This document shows, piece after piece, positions 46,911 to 55,473 of a DNA stretch of 64,000 bases. The translations under genes and the position numbers were made by a program. This DNA comes from Bacteroidota bacterium (GTDB taxonomy: Bacteria > Bacteroidota > Bacteroidia > NS11-12g > UBA9320), in NCBI GenBank assembly GCA_947468275.1, contig CANIKO010000008.1:103469-167468 (forward strand), written 5' to 3'. The notes under the pieces were generated by a model that was not told where the DNA came from, searched no databases, and was given only the letters and a program-made list of their open reading frames with translations. Every line of letters begins with the position of its first letter. The stretch's first letter is position 1.

Positions 46911-46947
46911 AATCCCCCAAGAATTATAATAACCTTGGGGGATTTTT
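46911..46947 (+). terminator. Terminator of the RND efflux operon
   Basis: A perfect 11-bp stem (AATCCCCCAAG / CTTGGGGGATT, 46911-46944) with a 12-nt loop is followed by a T-run. Confidence 0.9.
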
Positions 46948-47005
46948 GCTTTATTATTAATTTTAAAAACACAAGAATTAATAATGCTTTGTAATTCATT
47001 TTTTT

Positions 47006-47013
47006 TAAATTTG
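47006..47013 (+). promoter_or_regulatory. -7 element of the SBBP-repeat protein gene
   Basis: TAAATTTG is a perfect consensus match 28 bp upstream of the ATG at 47042. A TTTG is present at 46988 but at only 14 bp spacing, so the -33 is uncertain. Confidence 0.4.
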
Positions 47014-47041
47014 ATTTGCTAAATTTAAAATTTATTCAACC

Positions 47042-49837
47042 ATGAAAAAATTAGTTCTTTTATTGTTTATCTTCATTTCAAGCCATCTTTTACACGCTCA
47101 AAATCTTAAATATGAATGGGCTAAAAACATTGGTGGATCTGCAACTGATCAGGGAAATTCAATTATTGTTGATAGATATGGGAATGTGTATAGCACTGGT
47201 TTTTTTATGGACAGCGCAGACTTTGATCCAAATCCAAAATCAGTCACAAATTTATACTCCAATGGAAGTGCTGATATTTTTATATCTAAACTCGATTCAA
47301 AAGGCAATTTTGTTTGGGCGATAAATATTGGTGGGAATTATGATGATGCTGGAAATTCAATTAATCTCGATGTGGCAGGTAACGTTTATATTACTGGATA
47401 TTTTCAAGATAAAGTAGATTTCGACCCTAGCAAAGCTTCATATCCATTAACTTCATCTGGAGGAACCGATATTTTTGTTTGCAAATTTGATGCTTCTGGC
47501 AATTTTGTTTGGGCTACAAAAATGGGAGGCAAGGAGGATGATGGTGGAAATGGAATAGATTTAGATGGAAGTGGAAATGTTTATACCACAGGATATTTTA
47601 TGGATAGTGTAGATTTTGATGCCAATCCGAAGTCAACGGCATTAATTGTTTCTTATGGATCACTTGATATATTCGTGTCACGAATCGACAATAAAGGTAA
47701 TTATAGCTGGGCGGGACAAATGGGAGGAAAATCCGATGACATTGGTTATAGTATTGCTTTAGATTCATTAGGAAATATTTATACAACAGGTTCTTTTGCT
47801 GATCAGGCTAATTTTGACCCTACTCCAAAGAGCAGTGCTTTGCTCACCGCCAATGCAACTGCAGATATTTTTGTATCTAAATTAACATTAAAAGGATCCT
47901 ATGTTTGGGCTCGTTCTGCAGGTGCATCCGGCTACAATGAAGCGAGAGGAATTGTTGTAGATGCATATGGAAATAATTATACTACCGGTTATTTTTATGG
48001 TACTGCAGATTTTGACCCCGGCACAGGAAAAGGCCAAATTTTTAATCTTACCTCTAATGGCAATGCTGATATTTTTGTTTGGAAATTAGATGCATCAGGT
48101 TCATTTAAATGGGCAAAGAATTTCGGCGGATACGATGATGATGCCGGTTTATCAATAGCTCTAGATCCTAATAACTATGTATATACCACTGGTATTTTTG
48201 GAGATGTTGTTGATTTTGATCCGGGATCTGGCTCAATGAATCTTACTTCTTCAGGATATTGGGATATATTTATTTCAAAATTAAATAGTTCAGGGGCCTA
48301 TGATTGGGCGGCTAGTGTTGGAGATTATGATGATGATGCGGGATTGGCTGTCGCCATTGAAAAATCTATTGGTGTTTATATTTCTGGAGCCTATATGTCA
48401 ACAAAGGTTGATTTTGATCCGGGAACTGGGACAGATTATCTTTCAAATATGGGTGATAAAGATGACTTTATTCTTAAATTAAGTTTATGCAAAGCAAGCT
48501 ATACCAACATTATAGTATCTGCATGTAATAGTTATACCTATTTTGGGAATACCTATTATAACAGTGGTGATTATAGCCGAACCCTAAAAAATTCAATTGG
48601 TTGTGATAGCATTGTAATATTAAAACTTACCATCAATACTTCAACCTTAGCCACCTTGTATGTGAATACCTGTAATAGTTATACATTAAATGGTAAAACC
48701 TATACCGCCGAAGGAAGCTATACTCAAACTTTAGTAAACAAGGCGGGTTGTGATAGTTTTTTAATGTTGGAGTTAAAATTTTTAACCTCAAGTGGATCGT
48801 TTACCACTAAAGCGTGTAATACCTGCACTATTAATGGTAAAACCTATACCTCAACTGGAAAATATATTCAAACCTTAAAAAATAAGGCAGGATGCGACAG
48901 TGCACTCACAATAAATTTAACCATATTAAAGAGTACATTTAGCACCATTACACCAACGGCATGCAATAGCTATAAATTATTTGGAACCACCTATACAAAT
49001 TCTGGAACTTACACTCAGATTGAAAAAAATAATGCTGGTTGCGATAGTACTATAACCTTAAAATTAACAATAAATAAAAGCACTGCTGAAATAATTAATA
49101 CAGGAGCATGTGTTAATTATACCCTTAATTCCCAAACCTATACCAAAAGTGGCACTTATTTCCAAACACTAAAAAACAAGAAAGGATGCGATAGTTTAAT
49201 AACCCTAAACTTATCAATAAATAATACGGCTAGTACTTTAACAACAACTGGCTGCCAAAGCTTTACTCTTAATGGCCAAACCTACACTAATAGTGGGGTA
49301 TATAATCAAACCATTTTAAATGCAAAAGGATGCGATAGTAATATAACTTTAAACTTAACAGTGAATAAAGTCATAACAACTGTTACCAATATAGGAGGTG
49401 TACTTACGTCGGATGCAGTTGGGGTGGCATACCAATGGTTAGATTGTAAAAAGGCTAATTCACCTGTTTTAGGTGAAATTTATCAAAGTTACACACCTAC
49501 TGCCACAGGAGATTATTCCGTAGTAGTAACTAAAAACAATTGTACTGATACATCAAATTGTTATAGTGTAAAAGTTGGTAAAATTGAAAATTCTGCAGGA
49601 AATATTGTTAAAGTATTCCCTAATCCTACAAACGGAGAAATTAAAATTTTATTAAGGAATAGTTTAAAAAATGGAACTATAAAACTTTTAAATACAACCG
49701 GTCAAGTTATGTATGAAAGGCAAAATGTTAGTGGAAATAATTTTATACTTAACCTCACCGAAATGTCAAAAGAAATTTATTTCGTAGAAATAAATCAGAA
49801 TGGAATTATTTCGCGATTTAAGGTAGCGAAGAATTAA
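47042..49837 (+). CDS. SBBP beta-propeller / Cys-repeat protein with T9SS sorting domain
   Basis: 931 aa with signal peptide (cleavage near residue 19, LLHAQ). Residues about 22-480 hold seven SBBP-type units of about 65 aa, each with a W-A-x2-x-G-G ... DD-x-G core and VDFDP, consistent with a beta-propeller. About 485-770 hold six repeats of roughly 48 aa with the pattern CNSYTLNGKTYTxSGxYxQT ... GCDS, each with two cysteines likely to pair. A short Ig-like segment (about 775-850) and a type A T9SS sorting domain (VKVFPNPTNGEIKI near 860 to the end) follow. Probably an exported surface or secreted adhesive protein. Confidence 0.86.
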   Translation: MKKLVLLLFIFISSHLLHAQNLKYEWAKNIGGSATDQGNSIIVDRYGNVYSTGFFMDSADFDPNPKSVTNLYSNGSADIFISKLDSKGNFVWAINIGGNYDDAGNSINLDVAGNVYITGYFQDKVDFDPSKASYPLTSSGGTDIFVCKFDASGNFVWATKMGGKEDDGGNGIDLDGSGNVYTTGYFMDSVDFDANPKSTALIVSYGSLDIFVSRIDNKGNYSWAGQMGGKSDDIGYSIALDSLGNIYTTGSFADQANFDPTPKSSALLTANATADIFVSKLTLKGSYVWARSAGASGYNEARGIVVDAYGNNYTTGYFYGTADFDPGTGKGQIFNLTSNGNADIFVWKLDASGSFKWAKNFGGYDDDAGLSIALDPNNYVYTTGIFGDVVDFDPGSGSMNLTSSGYWDIFISKLNSSGAYDWAASVGDYDDDAGLAVAIEKSIGVYISGAYMSTKVDFDPGTGTDYLSNMGDKDDFILKLSLCKASYTNIIVSACNSYTYFGNTYYNSGDYSRTLKNSIGCDSIVILKLTINTSTLATLYVNTCNSYTLNGKTYTAEGSYTQTLVNKAGCDSFLMLELKFLTSSGSFTTKACNTCTINGKTYTSTGKYIQTLKNKAGCDSALTINLTILKSTFSTITPTACNSYKLFGTTYTNSGTYTQIEKNNAGCDSTITLKLTINKSTAEIINTGACVNYTLNSQTYTKSGTYFQTLKNKKGCDSLITLNLSINNTASTLTTTGCQSFTLNGQTYTNSGVYNQTILNAKGCDSNITLNLTVNKVITTVTNIGGVLTSDAVGVAYQWLDCKKANSPVLGEIYQSYTPTATGDYSVVVTKNNCTDTSNCYSVKVGKIENSAGNIVKVFPNPTNGEIKILLRNSLKNGTIKLLNTTGQVMYERQNVSGNNFILNLTEMSKEIYFVEINQNGIISRFKVAKN

Positions 49838-49854
49838 TTTTATAAAAATTGGCA

Positions 49855-49889
49855 AAAGAAAAGTCAGAACTATATTCTGACTTTTCTTT
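49855..49889. terminator. Bidirectional terminator
   Basis: A 15-bp perfect stem (AAAGAAAAGTCAGAA / TTCTGACTTTTCTTT) with a 5-nt loop lies between two convergent genes. A- and T-rich flanks allow termination in either direction. Confidence 0.85.
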
Positions 49890-49904
49890 ATGATTAAAAG
49901 TTCA

Positions 49905-50330
49905 CTACTTTTTCTTTAATTTCATAACTATTACATCAGTTGAGTCCATCATAGTTACAACCATATCGGTTTCATTTAGTGTAGTTAGGTCGCCAAGATC
50001 TCCGTCAATAGTAATTTTCTTTTCATCACTACTAAATGACCAATTTGAAGAAGATGTTTGAGGATCCGCAGGAGCACATTTGGTGGCACCTTCATCAGTG
50101 ATAACTGTTCCATTAGTTTTAAAAGTCATAAAATCATCTTTGCTACAGGCATCCATAAATGCATAAATACTGGCTCCATTCATTAACAAATCCGATACTA
50201 TCCATGAACCGGTAGTAATCAATTCGGTTTTTGTTTTGGCTGCAGGTTTTGAATCATCTGTAGACTCTTTACAACTGGCAATTGCGAAAAAAGCAATTGC
50301 GATTAAAATAATTCCTTTTGTTAATTTCAT
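49905..50330 (-). CDS. Lipocalin-like lipoprotein
   Basis: 141 aa with lipobox AIASC (Cys20), followed by an acidic KESTDD stretch that could act as a surface export signal. The domain (about 35-141) follows the lipocalin-like pattern of small Bacteroidota lipoproteins: LITTGSWIVSDLLMNG, FMTFKTNGTVITDEG, WSFSSDEKKITIDG and the terminal DVIVMKLKKK. Function unknown. A TACTTTTG -7 element lies at 50360-50367. Confidence 0.82.
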   Translation of the reverse strand: MKLTKGIILIAIAFFAIASCKESTDDSKPAAKTKTELITTGSWIVSDLLMNGASIYAFMDACSKDDFMTFKTNGTVITDEGATKCAPADPQTSSSNWSFSSDEKKITIDGDLGDLTTLNETDMVVTMMDSTDVIVMKLKKK

Positions 50331-50359
50331 AATTTTTCCTTTTGTGTATTTATTTTAAG

Positions 50360-50367
50360 CAAAAGTA
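50360..50367 (-). promoter_or_regulatory. -7 element of the lipocalin-like lipoprotein gene
   Basis: The minus strand reads TACTTTTG, a perfect TAnnTTTG match about 30 bp upstream of the ATG. The -33 element is unclear. Confidence 0.4.
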
Positions 50368-50428
50368 AGATTCTAATTAAACAATATGCGACTCTTGGAT
50401 TAAACTTTATTTAACCATGACACAATCG

Positions 50429-50436
50429 TATTTTTG
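50429..50436 (+). promoter_or_regulatory. -7 element of the M42 peptidase gene
   Basis: TATTTTTG, a perfect match, lies 25 bp upstream of the ATG at 50461, divergent from the preceding -7 element. The -33 region is AT-rich without a clear TTTG. Confidence 0.4.
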
Positions 50437-50460
50437 CACCCCACTAATTCATAACAAATC

Positions 50461-51531
50461 ATGAGAAAAGAATCAAAGAAATTTTTAAAAGAGTACCTAA
50501 ATAATGCATCACCAACAGGACATGAACATTCAGGCCAACAAATATGGTTAGATTATATAAAACCATTTACGGATGATTATATTGTTGATACCTATGGTAC
50601 AGCGGTGGGAGTTATTAATCCCGGAAAAAATTATAAAGTGGTAATTGAAGCACATGCTGACGAAATTTCATGGTATGTAAATTATATAACACCTGAAGGC
50701 TATATCTATGTAATAAGAAATGGTGGTTCTGACCATCAGATTGCACCAAGCATGCGAGTAAATATTCATGGCAAAAAAGGGATTGTAAAAGGATTATTTG
50801 GATGGCCTGCCATCCATGTACGTGAACCAGGTAAGGAAGAACACGCTACTTTGAAAAATATTTTTATTGATTGCGGGGCAAAAAACAAAGATGAAGTATT
50901 GGAAATGGGCATTCAGATTGGTTCAGTGATCACCTTTGTGGATGAAATGATGGAACTAAATAAAGATTTTATTGTTGCAAGGGCTTTAGATAACCGCATC
51001 GGTGGATTTATGATTGCTGAAGTAGCCCGTATGCTAAAAGAAAATAAAAAGAAACTTCCGTTTACTCTTTATGTTGTTAATTCGGTTCAGGAAGAAATAG
51101 GTTTACGAGGAGCTGAAATGATTTCTCGCCGTTTAAAACCGGATGTGGCCATTGTTACCGATGTTACTCATGATACCACTAGCCCTATGTATAGCAAAAA
51201 AGATCAAGGAGATATTGCTTGTGGTAAAGGACCAACTTTAACTATAGGCCCTGCAGTGCATAATAATGTATTAAAAATGTTGGAAGAAGTAGCCGAAAAA
51301 AATAAAATCCCATACCAGCGTCACGCCACATCGCGCAGCACCGGAACGGATACCGATATGTTTGCCTATTCATCAGAAGGAGTTGCCTCTGCGTTGATTT
51401 CTCTTCCTTTAAAATATATGCACACCACTGTCGAAACTATTCATAAAGATGACATGGAAAACGTAATAAAACTTATGTATGAAACATTGCTACAATTGAA
51501 AGCAGGCCATGATTTTAGATATATAAAATAA
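50461..51531 (+). CDS. M42 family metallopeptidase
   Basis: Cytoplasmic di-metal aminopeptidase of 356 aa. The metal ligands are visible: IEAHADEISWYV near residue 65, ALDNRIGG near 180, the catalytic pair in QEEIGLRGAEM near 215, TDVTHDT near 238, and HTTVETIHKDD near 322. M42 enzymes form large tetrahedral aminopeptidase complexes that finish peptide degradation. A terminator follows directly. Confidence 0.94.
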   Translation: MRKESKKFLKEYLNNASPTGHEHSGQQIWLDYIKPFTDDYIVDTYGTAVGVINPGKNYKVVIEAHADEISWYVNYITPEGYIYVIRNGGSDHQIAPSMRVNIHGKKGIVKGLFGWPAIHVREPGKEEHATLKNIFIDCGAKNKDEVLEMGIQIGSVITFVDEMMELNKDFIVARALDNRIGGFMIAEVARMLKENKKKLPFTLYVVNSVQEEIGLRGAEMISRRLKPDVAIVTDVTHDTTSPMYSKKDQGDIACGKGPTLTIGPAVHNNVLKMLEEVAEKNKIPYQRHATSRSTGTDTDMFAYSSEGVASALISLPLKYMHTTVETIHKDDMENVIKLMYETLLQLKAGHDFRYIK

Positions 51532-51552
51532 AGGTAATAATAATATGTTTAG

Positions 51553-51590
51553 GGCTCTATGAATTTAATTTTCATGGAGCCTTTTTTTTA
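51553..51590 (+). terminator. Terminator after the M42 peptidase
   Basis: An 11-bp stem (GGCTCTATGAA / TTCATGGAGCC, one G-U pair) with a 7-nt loop is followed by T8. Confidence 0.85.
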
Positions 51591-51603
51591 AAATGAGAGG
51601 ATT

Positions 51604-52413
51604 CTAAATCCCATTAGGTTTGTAATACTTCATAGCCTCAGGCATATTTTTTTTAAGATCAACAATACGTTTTTCATCCGATGGATGTGTACTTAATATT
51701 AGTGGAGGTTTACTTCCTTCTAATTTACTCATACGTTCCCAGAATACTGGTGCCTGATTGGGGTCGTAACCCGCCATGGCCATAAATACAAGTCCCATTC
51801 TGTCGGCCTCACTTTCATGCTTTCGCGAATAAGGCAGCATTACTCCAACGTTAGCTCCCACACCATAAGCCAAATGAAATAATTGACGAGTTTCATCAGG
51901 TTTCGTGCTGGTGGCTACATCAAGTGCTGCGCCTCCCAATTGCAATAATAAACCTTGACTCATGCGTTCATTACCGTGGCGAGCTATGGCATGCGCTATT
52001 TCATGGCCCATAACTGCCGCTATTCCATTTTCATCTTTACATAAAGGTAAAATACCGGTATAAAAAGCCACCTTTCCTCCGGGCATGCACCAAGCATTTA
52101 TAGTTGGATCATCAATAACTGAAAATTGCCATGAATAGTTGGCTACCCGTTTAGAATATCCATGAGAGTTCATATAATCAGTAACCGATTTTGAAATCTT
52201 CGCTCCTACCCTTTTTACATGCTCAGCATTTACTCCTGTGGTTTCTACTTTACTCTCGGACAAGACTTTATTATAATTGGTAAGTGCCATTGCCATTAAA
52301 TCACTTTCAGGCAACAAATTTGCCTGCCTTCGTCCTGTAATTGGCACTCGGATACAATTTTGAAATAAAACTATTGATAAAATAAAAAGCAGAACTGATT
52401 GATTTTTTTTCAT
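51604..52413 (-). CDS. M48 family metallopeptidase, lipoprotein (second copy)
   Basis: 269 aa with a lipobox-like LFQNC (Cys20). The zinc motif HEIAHAIARHGNERMSQ is near residue 137, the third ligand is in ESEADRMGLVFMAMAGYDP near 200, and the STHPSDEKR segment is near 240. It is a paralogue of the M48 gene at 12449-13261 but longer in the region after the HExxH. It should be a periplasmic or outer-membrane quality-control protease of the LoiP/BepA type. Confidence 0.92.
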   Translation of the reverse strand: MKKNQSVLLFILSIVLFQNCIRVPITGRRQANLLPESDLMAMALTNYNKVLSESKVETTGVNAEHVKRVGAKISKSVTDYMNSHGYSKRVANYSWQFSVIDDPTINAWCMPGGKVAFYTGILPLCKDENGIAAVMGHEIAHAIARHGNERMSQGLLLQLGGAALDVATSTKPDETRQLFHLAYGVGANVGVMLPYSRKHESEADRMGLVFMAMAGYDPNQAPVFWERMSKLEGSKPPLILSTHPSDEKRIVDLKKNMPEAMKYYKPNGI

Positions 52414-52438
52414 GGTTAATTTTTCACAAAGTAAAACT

Positions 52439-52469
52439 AAAAAAAGCCTTTACCATTTAAGGTAAAGGC
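52439..52469 (-). terminator. Terminator after yidC
   Basis: A 9-bp perfect stem GCCTTTACC/GGTAAAGGC (52446-52469) with a 6-nt loop is followed, on the minus strand, by seven U's. Confidence 0.85.
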
Positions 52470-52494
52470 ACATAAATAATATTTTTTAATAAAG

Positions 52495-54291
52495 TTATTT
52501 TTTTAAATTTTTAGTCTTGGCTGCGTTTTGCTTGGCCATGTCTTCCAATCGTTTTTGAAAACCCGATTTTTTAATAACCACCGGTTTCTTTTTATTTTCC
52601 TCAATCTGCTTATGAAGTTTCACCTCATCCACAAAGAATTTACGTATTAAAACATTTTGACCGAAGGTTATCATATTACCCAAAAAGTAATAGTAAGTAA
52701 GACCGGAAGCATAGTTATTAAAGAAACCTAAAAACAGAATCGGCATTAAATAACTTATCCATTTCATTTGACCACTAACTCCCGTTAATTGATTGTTCAT
52801 ACGGGTATAAAGTAATGTAGATACCGTCATCAATAAGGTGAACAAACTAATATGGGTACCATAAAAAGGAATATTAAAACCTAATTCTAAAATAGAGTCA
52901 TAGGTGGAAAGGTCATGCGCCCATAAAAAAGCTTTTTGCCTAAGTTCATAACTGGCCGGAAAGAAATTAAACATTGCTAATAGAATTGGTAATTGAATTA
53001 ACATTGGCAAGCAACCTCCCATTGGGCTTACCCCAGCACGTTTATACAACTTCATGTTTTCCTGTTGCACCTTGGTCATATCCGTACCGTATTTTTCTTT
53101 TATTTCATCAATCTCAGGTTTCAAAATTCGCATTTTGGCAGAGGATACGTAAGATTTGTAAACCAATGGAAATAATATAAGTTTAATAATTAACGTCAAC
53201 ATTAATATAACCAACCCAAAATTATTGATGATGGAAGCCAACCAATTAAAAATCGGGATAATCATAAATTTACTCACCCATCCAAAAAACCCGAGAGTTA
53301 TAATTTTTTGTAAGCCAATATTTTGTGCCGAAAGTGTAGGATAATGATTTGGGCCAAAGTAAAATTCAAATTCATATTTTTGGTTGGGGCTAAAATCATA
53401 AGGAAGAACCGCCGAAGCTGTCATTCTTTTAACATTGGTAGTGTTTTCATCCTCTGGAGCTTCCACATTTATAATTACAGCATCTTGAAATCCACCTTTA
53501 GAAATTAAGGTTGTGTTAAAAAACTTTTGTTTAAAAGAAATCCATTCCACTCCTTTCTGAAGTTTTTTATCTTCTGATTTGGTAATCGATAAATTTTCAA
53601 CATCATCCTCCGATTTATATTTATAAAATATAGTTGAAGTGGCTCGTTCATCTTTTATCGTATGTTCTAGCAGTCCAAGATTACTTACCCATTTAAAATC
53701 AATATAATTTTGACTTTGGGGAATTAGAGTATTGCAATTAACCAGTTCTAGAGCATACTCAAGATTATATGTTTTAGGCTTCAATTTATAGGATACACGA
53801 ATAGTTCCGCCATTATTGATTTTGGATTCTAAAATAATTGCACTGTTAGAGGCAGCTGTTGGCGCAAAAGTTAAATCAGCAGTATTCACAACAACTCCAT
53901 CTTTAAAATAAATTTTATAGTTAAAAGTGTCATTTGGATTATTTAAAAGATAAAGATCTGACGAATCAAATGTTTTCAAACCTTTTAAAAGTGCTCCTGA
54001 AATTTTAGCCCCTTTATTACTTACAGCAATTTTAAGCTTGGCATTTTCAATAGAGTATTTTTGCTCTGGCAAAGTATCCACTATAGGGGCAACTATTGAA
54101 CCTGTTGAATCCTGCTTAACGATAGCAGCATGAGGAGTATTTAAAGAATCAACTTTACGTGCAACAACTTTTAAGGAATCTTCAGTTTTGGCACTGGCTT
54201 CCATTTCGATTGCATTTTGCTGATTAAAATAAAATGTAATTATTAGAATGATAAATATTAATACGTAACCTATAAGCGATTTTCTGTCCAT
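52495..54291 (-). CDS. yidC: Membrane protein insertase YidC
   Basis: 598 aa, the long Gram-negative form. An N-terminal signal-anchor helix (about residues 7-23) is followed by the large periplasmic domain (about 60-350). The conserved five-helix core (about 355-565) has the hydrophilic-groove motif LIIKLILFPLVYKSYVSSAK, then GVSPMGGCLPMLIQLPILLAMFNFF. The C-terminal tail is lysine-rich, as expected for ribosome contact. It inserts membrane proteins alone or with Sec. A TACTTTTG -7 element lies at 54314-54321. Confidence 0.96.
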   Translation of the reverse strand: MDRKSLIGYVLIFIILIITFYFNQQNAIEMEASAKTEDSLKVVARKVDSLNTPHAAIVKQDSTGSIVAPIVDTLPEQKYSIENAKLKIAVSNKGAKISGALLKGLKTFDSSDLYLLNNPNDTFNYKIYFKDGVVVNTADLTFAPTAASNSAIILESKINNGGTIRVSYKLKPKTYNLEYALELVNCNTLIPQSQNYIDFKWVSNLGLLEHTIKDERATSTIFYKYKSEDDVENLSITKSEDKKLQKGVEWISFKQKFFNTTLISKGGFQDAVIINVEAPEDENTTNVKRMTASAVLPYDFSPNQKYEFEFYFGPNHYPTLSAQNIGLQKIITLGFFGWVSKFMIIPIFNWLASIINNFGLVILMLTLIIKLILFPLVYKSYVSSAKMRILKPEIDEIKEKYGTDMTKVQQENMKLYKRAGVSPMGGCLPMLIQLPILLAMFNFFPASYELRQKAFLWAHDLSTYDSILELGFNIPFYGTHISLFTLLMTVSTLLYTRMNNQLTGVSGQMKWISYLMPILFLGFFNNYASGLTYYYFLGNMITFGQNVLIRKFFVDEVKLHKQIEENKKKPVVIKKSGFQKRLEDMAKQNAAKTKNLKK

Positions 54292-54313
54292 TGAGTATTT
54301 TTAAAAATGGGTG

Positions 54314-54321
54314 CAAAAGTA
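54314..54321 (-). promoter_or_regulatory. -7 element of yidC
   Basis: The minus strand reads TACTTTTG, a perfect consensus match 22 bp upstream of the ATG. A TTTG at 54334 is too close to be the -33 element. Confidence 0.4.
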
Positions 54322-54408
54322 GGGTTTCTAAGACAAAACTTCTAAGGGAATATCGAAGGTAAAGGGATATATAACGAAAAGATAATCCTATCACTTTTTA
54401 TTAAACAC

Positions 54409-54440
54409 AAAAAAACCTCTAAAAAATTATTAGAGGTTTT
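54409..54440 (-). terminator. Terminator after fabI
   Basis: An 11-bp stem (AAAACCTCTAA / TTATTAGAGGTTTT core, 54412-54440) has seven U's on the minus-strand exit side. Confidence 0.8.
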
Positions 54441-54467
54441 AAAAAAATATTAAATAATAGAAACTTT

Positions 54468-55283
54468 CTAAATAGGTTTCATCATTTCCATCACTTCACG
54501 GCTCACTCCGGTATAAGAGAACCCACCATCATGAAACAAGTTTTGCATGGTAACCATACGAGTGTAATCTGAGAATAAGGATACACAGTAGTTCGCACAA
54601 TCATCAGCCGAGGCATTGCCTAAAGGCGACATCTGATCGGCGTATGTAATAAACGAATCAAAACCACCAACTCCTGAACCAGCTGAAGTCATAGTTGGGG
54701 ATTGCGAAATTGTATTTACTCTTACCTTTTTAGCTTTTCCATAATGGTAGCCCATGCTACGAGCAATAGATTCAAGTATTGATTTAGCTTCGGCCATTTC
54801 ATTATAATCTGGGAAAACTCGTTGAGCTGCAATATAGGTTAGGCCTAAAACACTGCCCCACTCATTTAATGCATCCATTTTAAAGCAGGTTTGCAAAAGC
54901 CTGTGAAAAGAAATGGCGGAAATATCCAATGTTTTATGCATTAAATCATAATTAAGATCAGTATAGGGATTTTTTTTGCGAATATTTAAGCTCATTCCAA
55001 CTGAGTGCAGCACAAAATCCAACTTACCACCTAATTTCTCGGTAGCCTGCTCTATGAGGTTTTTCATATCCTCATCCAAACTTACATCACAAGGAATTAC
55101 AGCAGAATTTGTGGCTTCAGCTAATTTATCAATAGTTCCCATTCGTAAAGCAATGGGTGCATTTGTAAGTACAAAAGTAGCTCCTTCATCATGACACTTT
55201 TCTGCTACCTTCCATGCAATCGAACGTTCGTCTAAGGCACCAAAAATTATACCTTTCTTTCCTTTAAGTACATTATTTCCCAT
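54468..55283 (-). CDS. fabI: Enoyl-[acyl-carrier-protein] reductase (NADH)
   Basis: Short-chain dehydrogenase of 271 aa catalysing the last reductive step of each fatty-acid elongation cycle. The atypical FabI nucleotide motif GIIFGALDERSIAWKVAEKC is near residue 11. The catalytic pair lies in LGLTYIAAQRVFPDYNEMAEAK near 150, with the Y-x6-K spacing. The flexible substrate loop NTISQSPTMTSAGSGV follows near 193. It is the target class of triclosan and isoniazid-like inhibitors. Confidence 0.95.
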   Translation of the reverse strand: MGNNVLKGKKGIIFGALDERSIAWKVAEKCHDEGATFVLTNAPIALRMGTIDKLAEATNSAVIPCDVSLDEDMKNLIEQATEKLGGKLDFVLHSVGMSLNIRKKNPYTDLNYDLMHKTLDISAISFHRLLQTCFKMDALNEWGSVLGLTYIAAQRVFPDYNEMAEAKSILESIARSMGYHYGKAKKVRVNTISQSPTMTSAGSGVGGFDSFITYADQMSPLGNASADDCANYCVSLFSDYTRMVTMQNLFHDGGFSYTGVSREVMEMMKPI

Positions 55284-55436
55284 GGTGCAATTTTAAGCAA
55301 AAAAAAGATAATAGGATGCTCTTTAAAACAGATTGATAGGATAATTAAAATATAATACAAAAATCAAATTCAATACGAATAATAAGCTACCACACCATTT
55401 CTATTAATCGGCAATAGTATTGGATTTACCACTAAA

Positions 55437-55464
55437 TCTAAAATCGTAAATCTAAAATCGTAAA
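55437..55464. repeat. 14-bp tandem duplication TCTAAAATCGTAAA upstream of fni
   Basis: Two exact adjacent copies (55437-55450 and 55451-55464). A third exact copy lies inverted at 61269-61282, upstream of ychF. The second copy runs into the -7 element TAAATTTG (55461-55468) of fni. Confidence 0.75.
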
Positions 55465-55468
55465 TTTG
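55461..55468 (+). promoter_or_regulatory. -7 element of the isoprenoid cluster
   Basis: TAAATTTG, a perfect match, ends 5 bp before the ATG at 55474, implying a leaderless mRNA. The -33 window falls on the 14-bp repeat and lacks TTTG. Confidence 0.5.
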
Positions 55469-55473
55469 AACCC

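Noticed and set aside
48510..49370. Possible CRISPR-like array from regular repeats
   Set aside because: The periodicity is protein-level (about 48 codons) within an open reading frame, and DNA copies diverge at synonymous sites.
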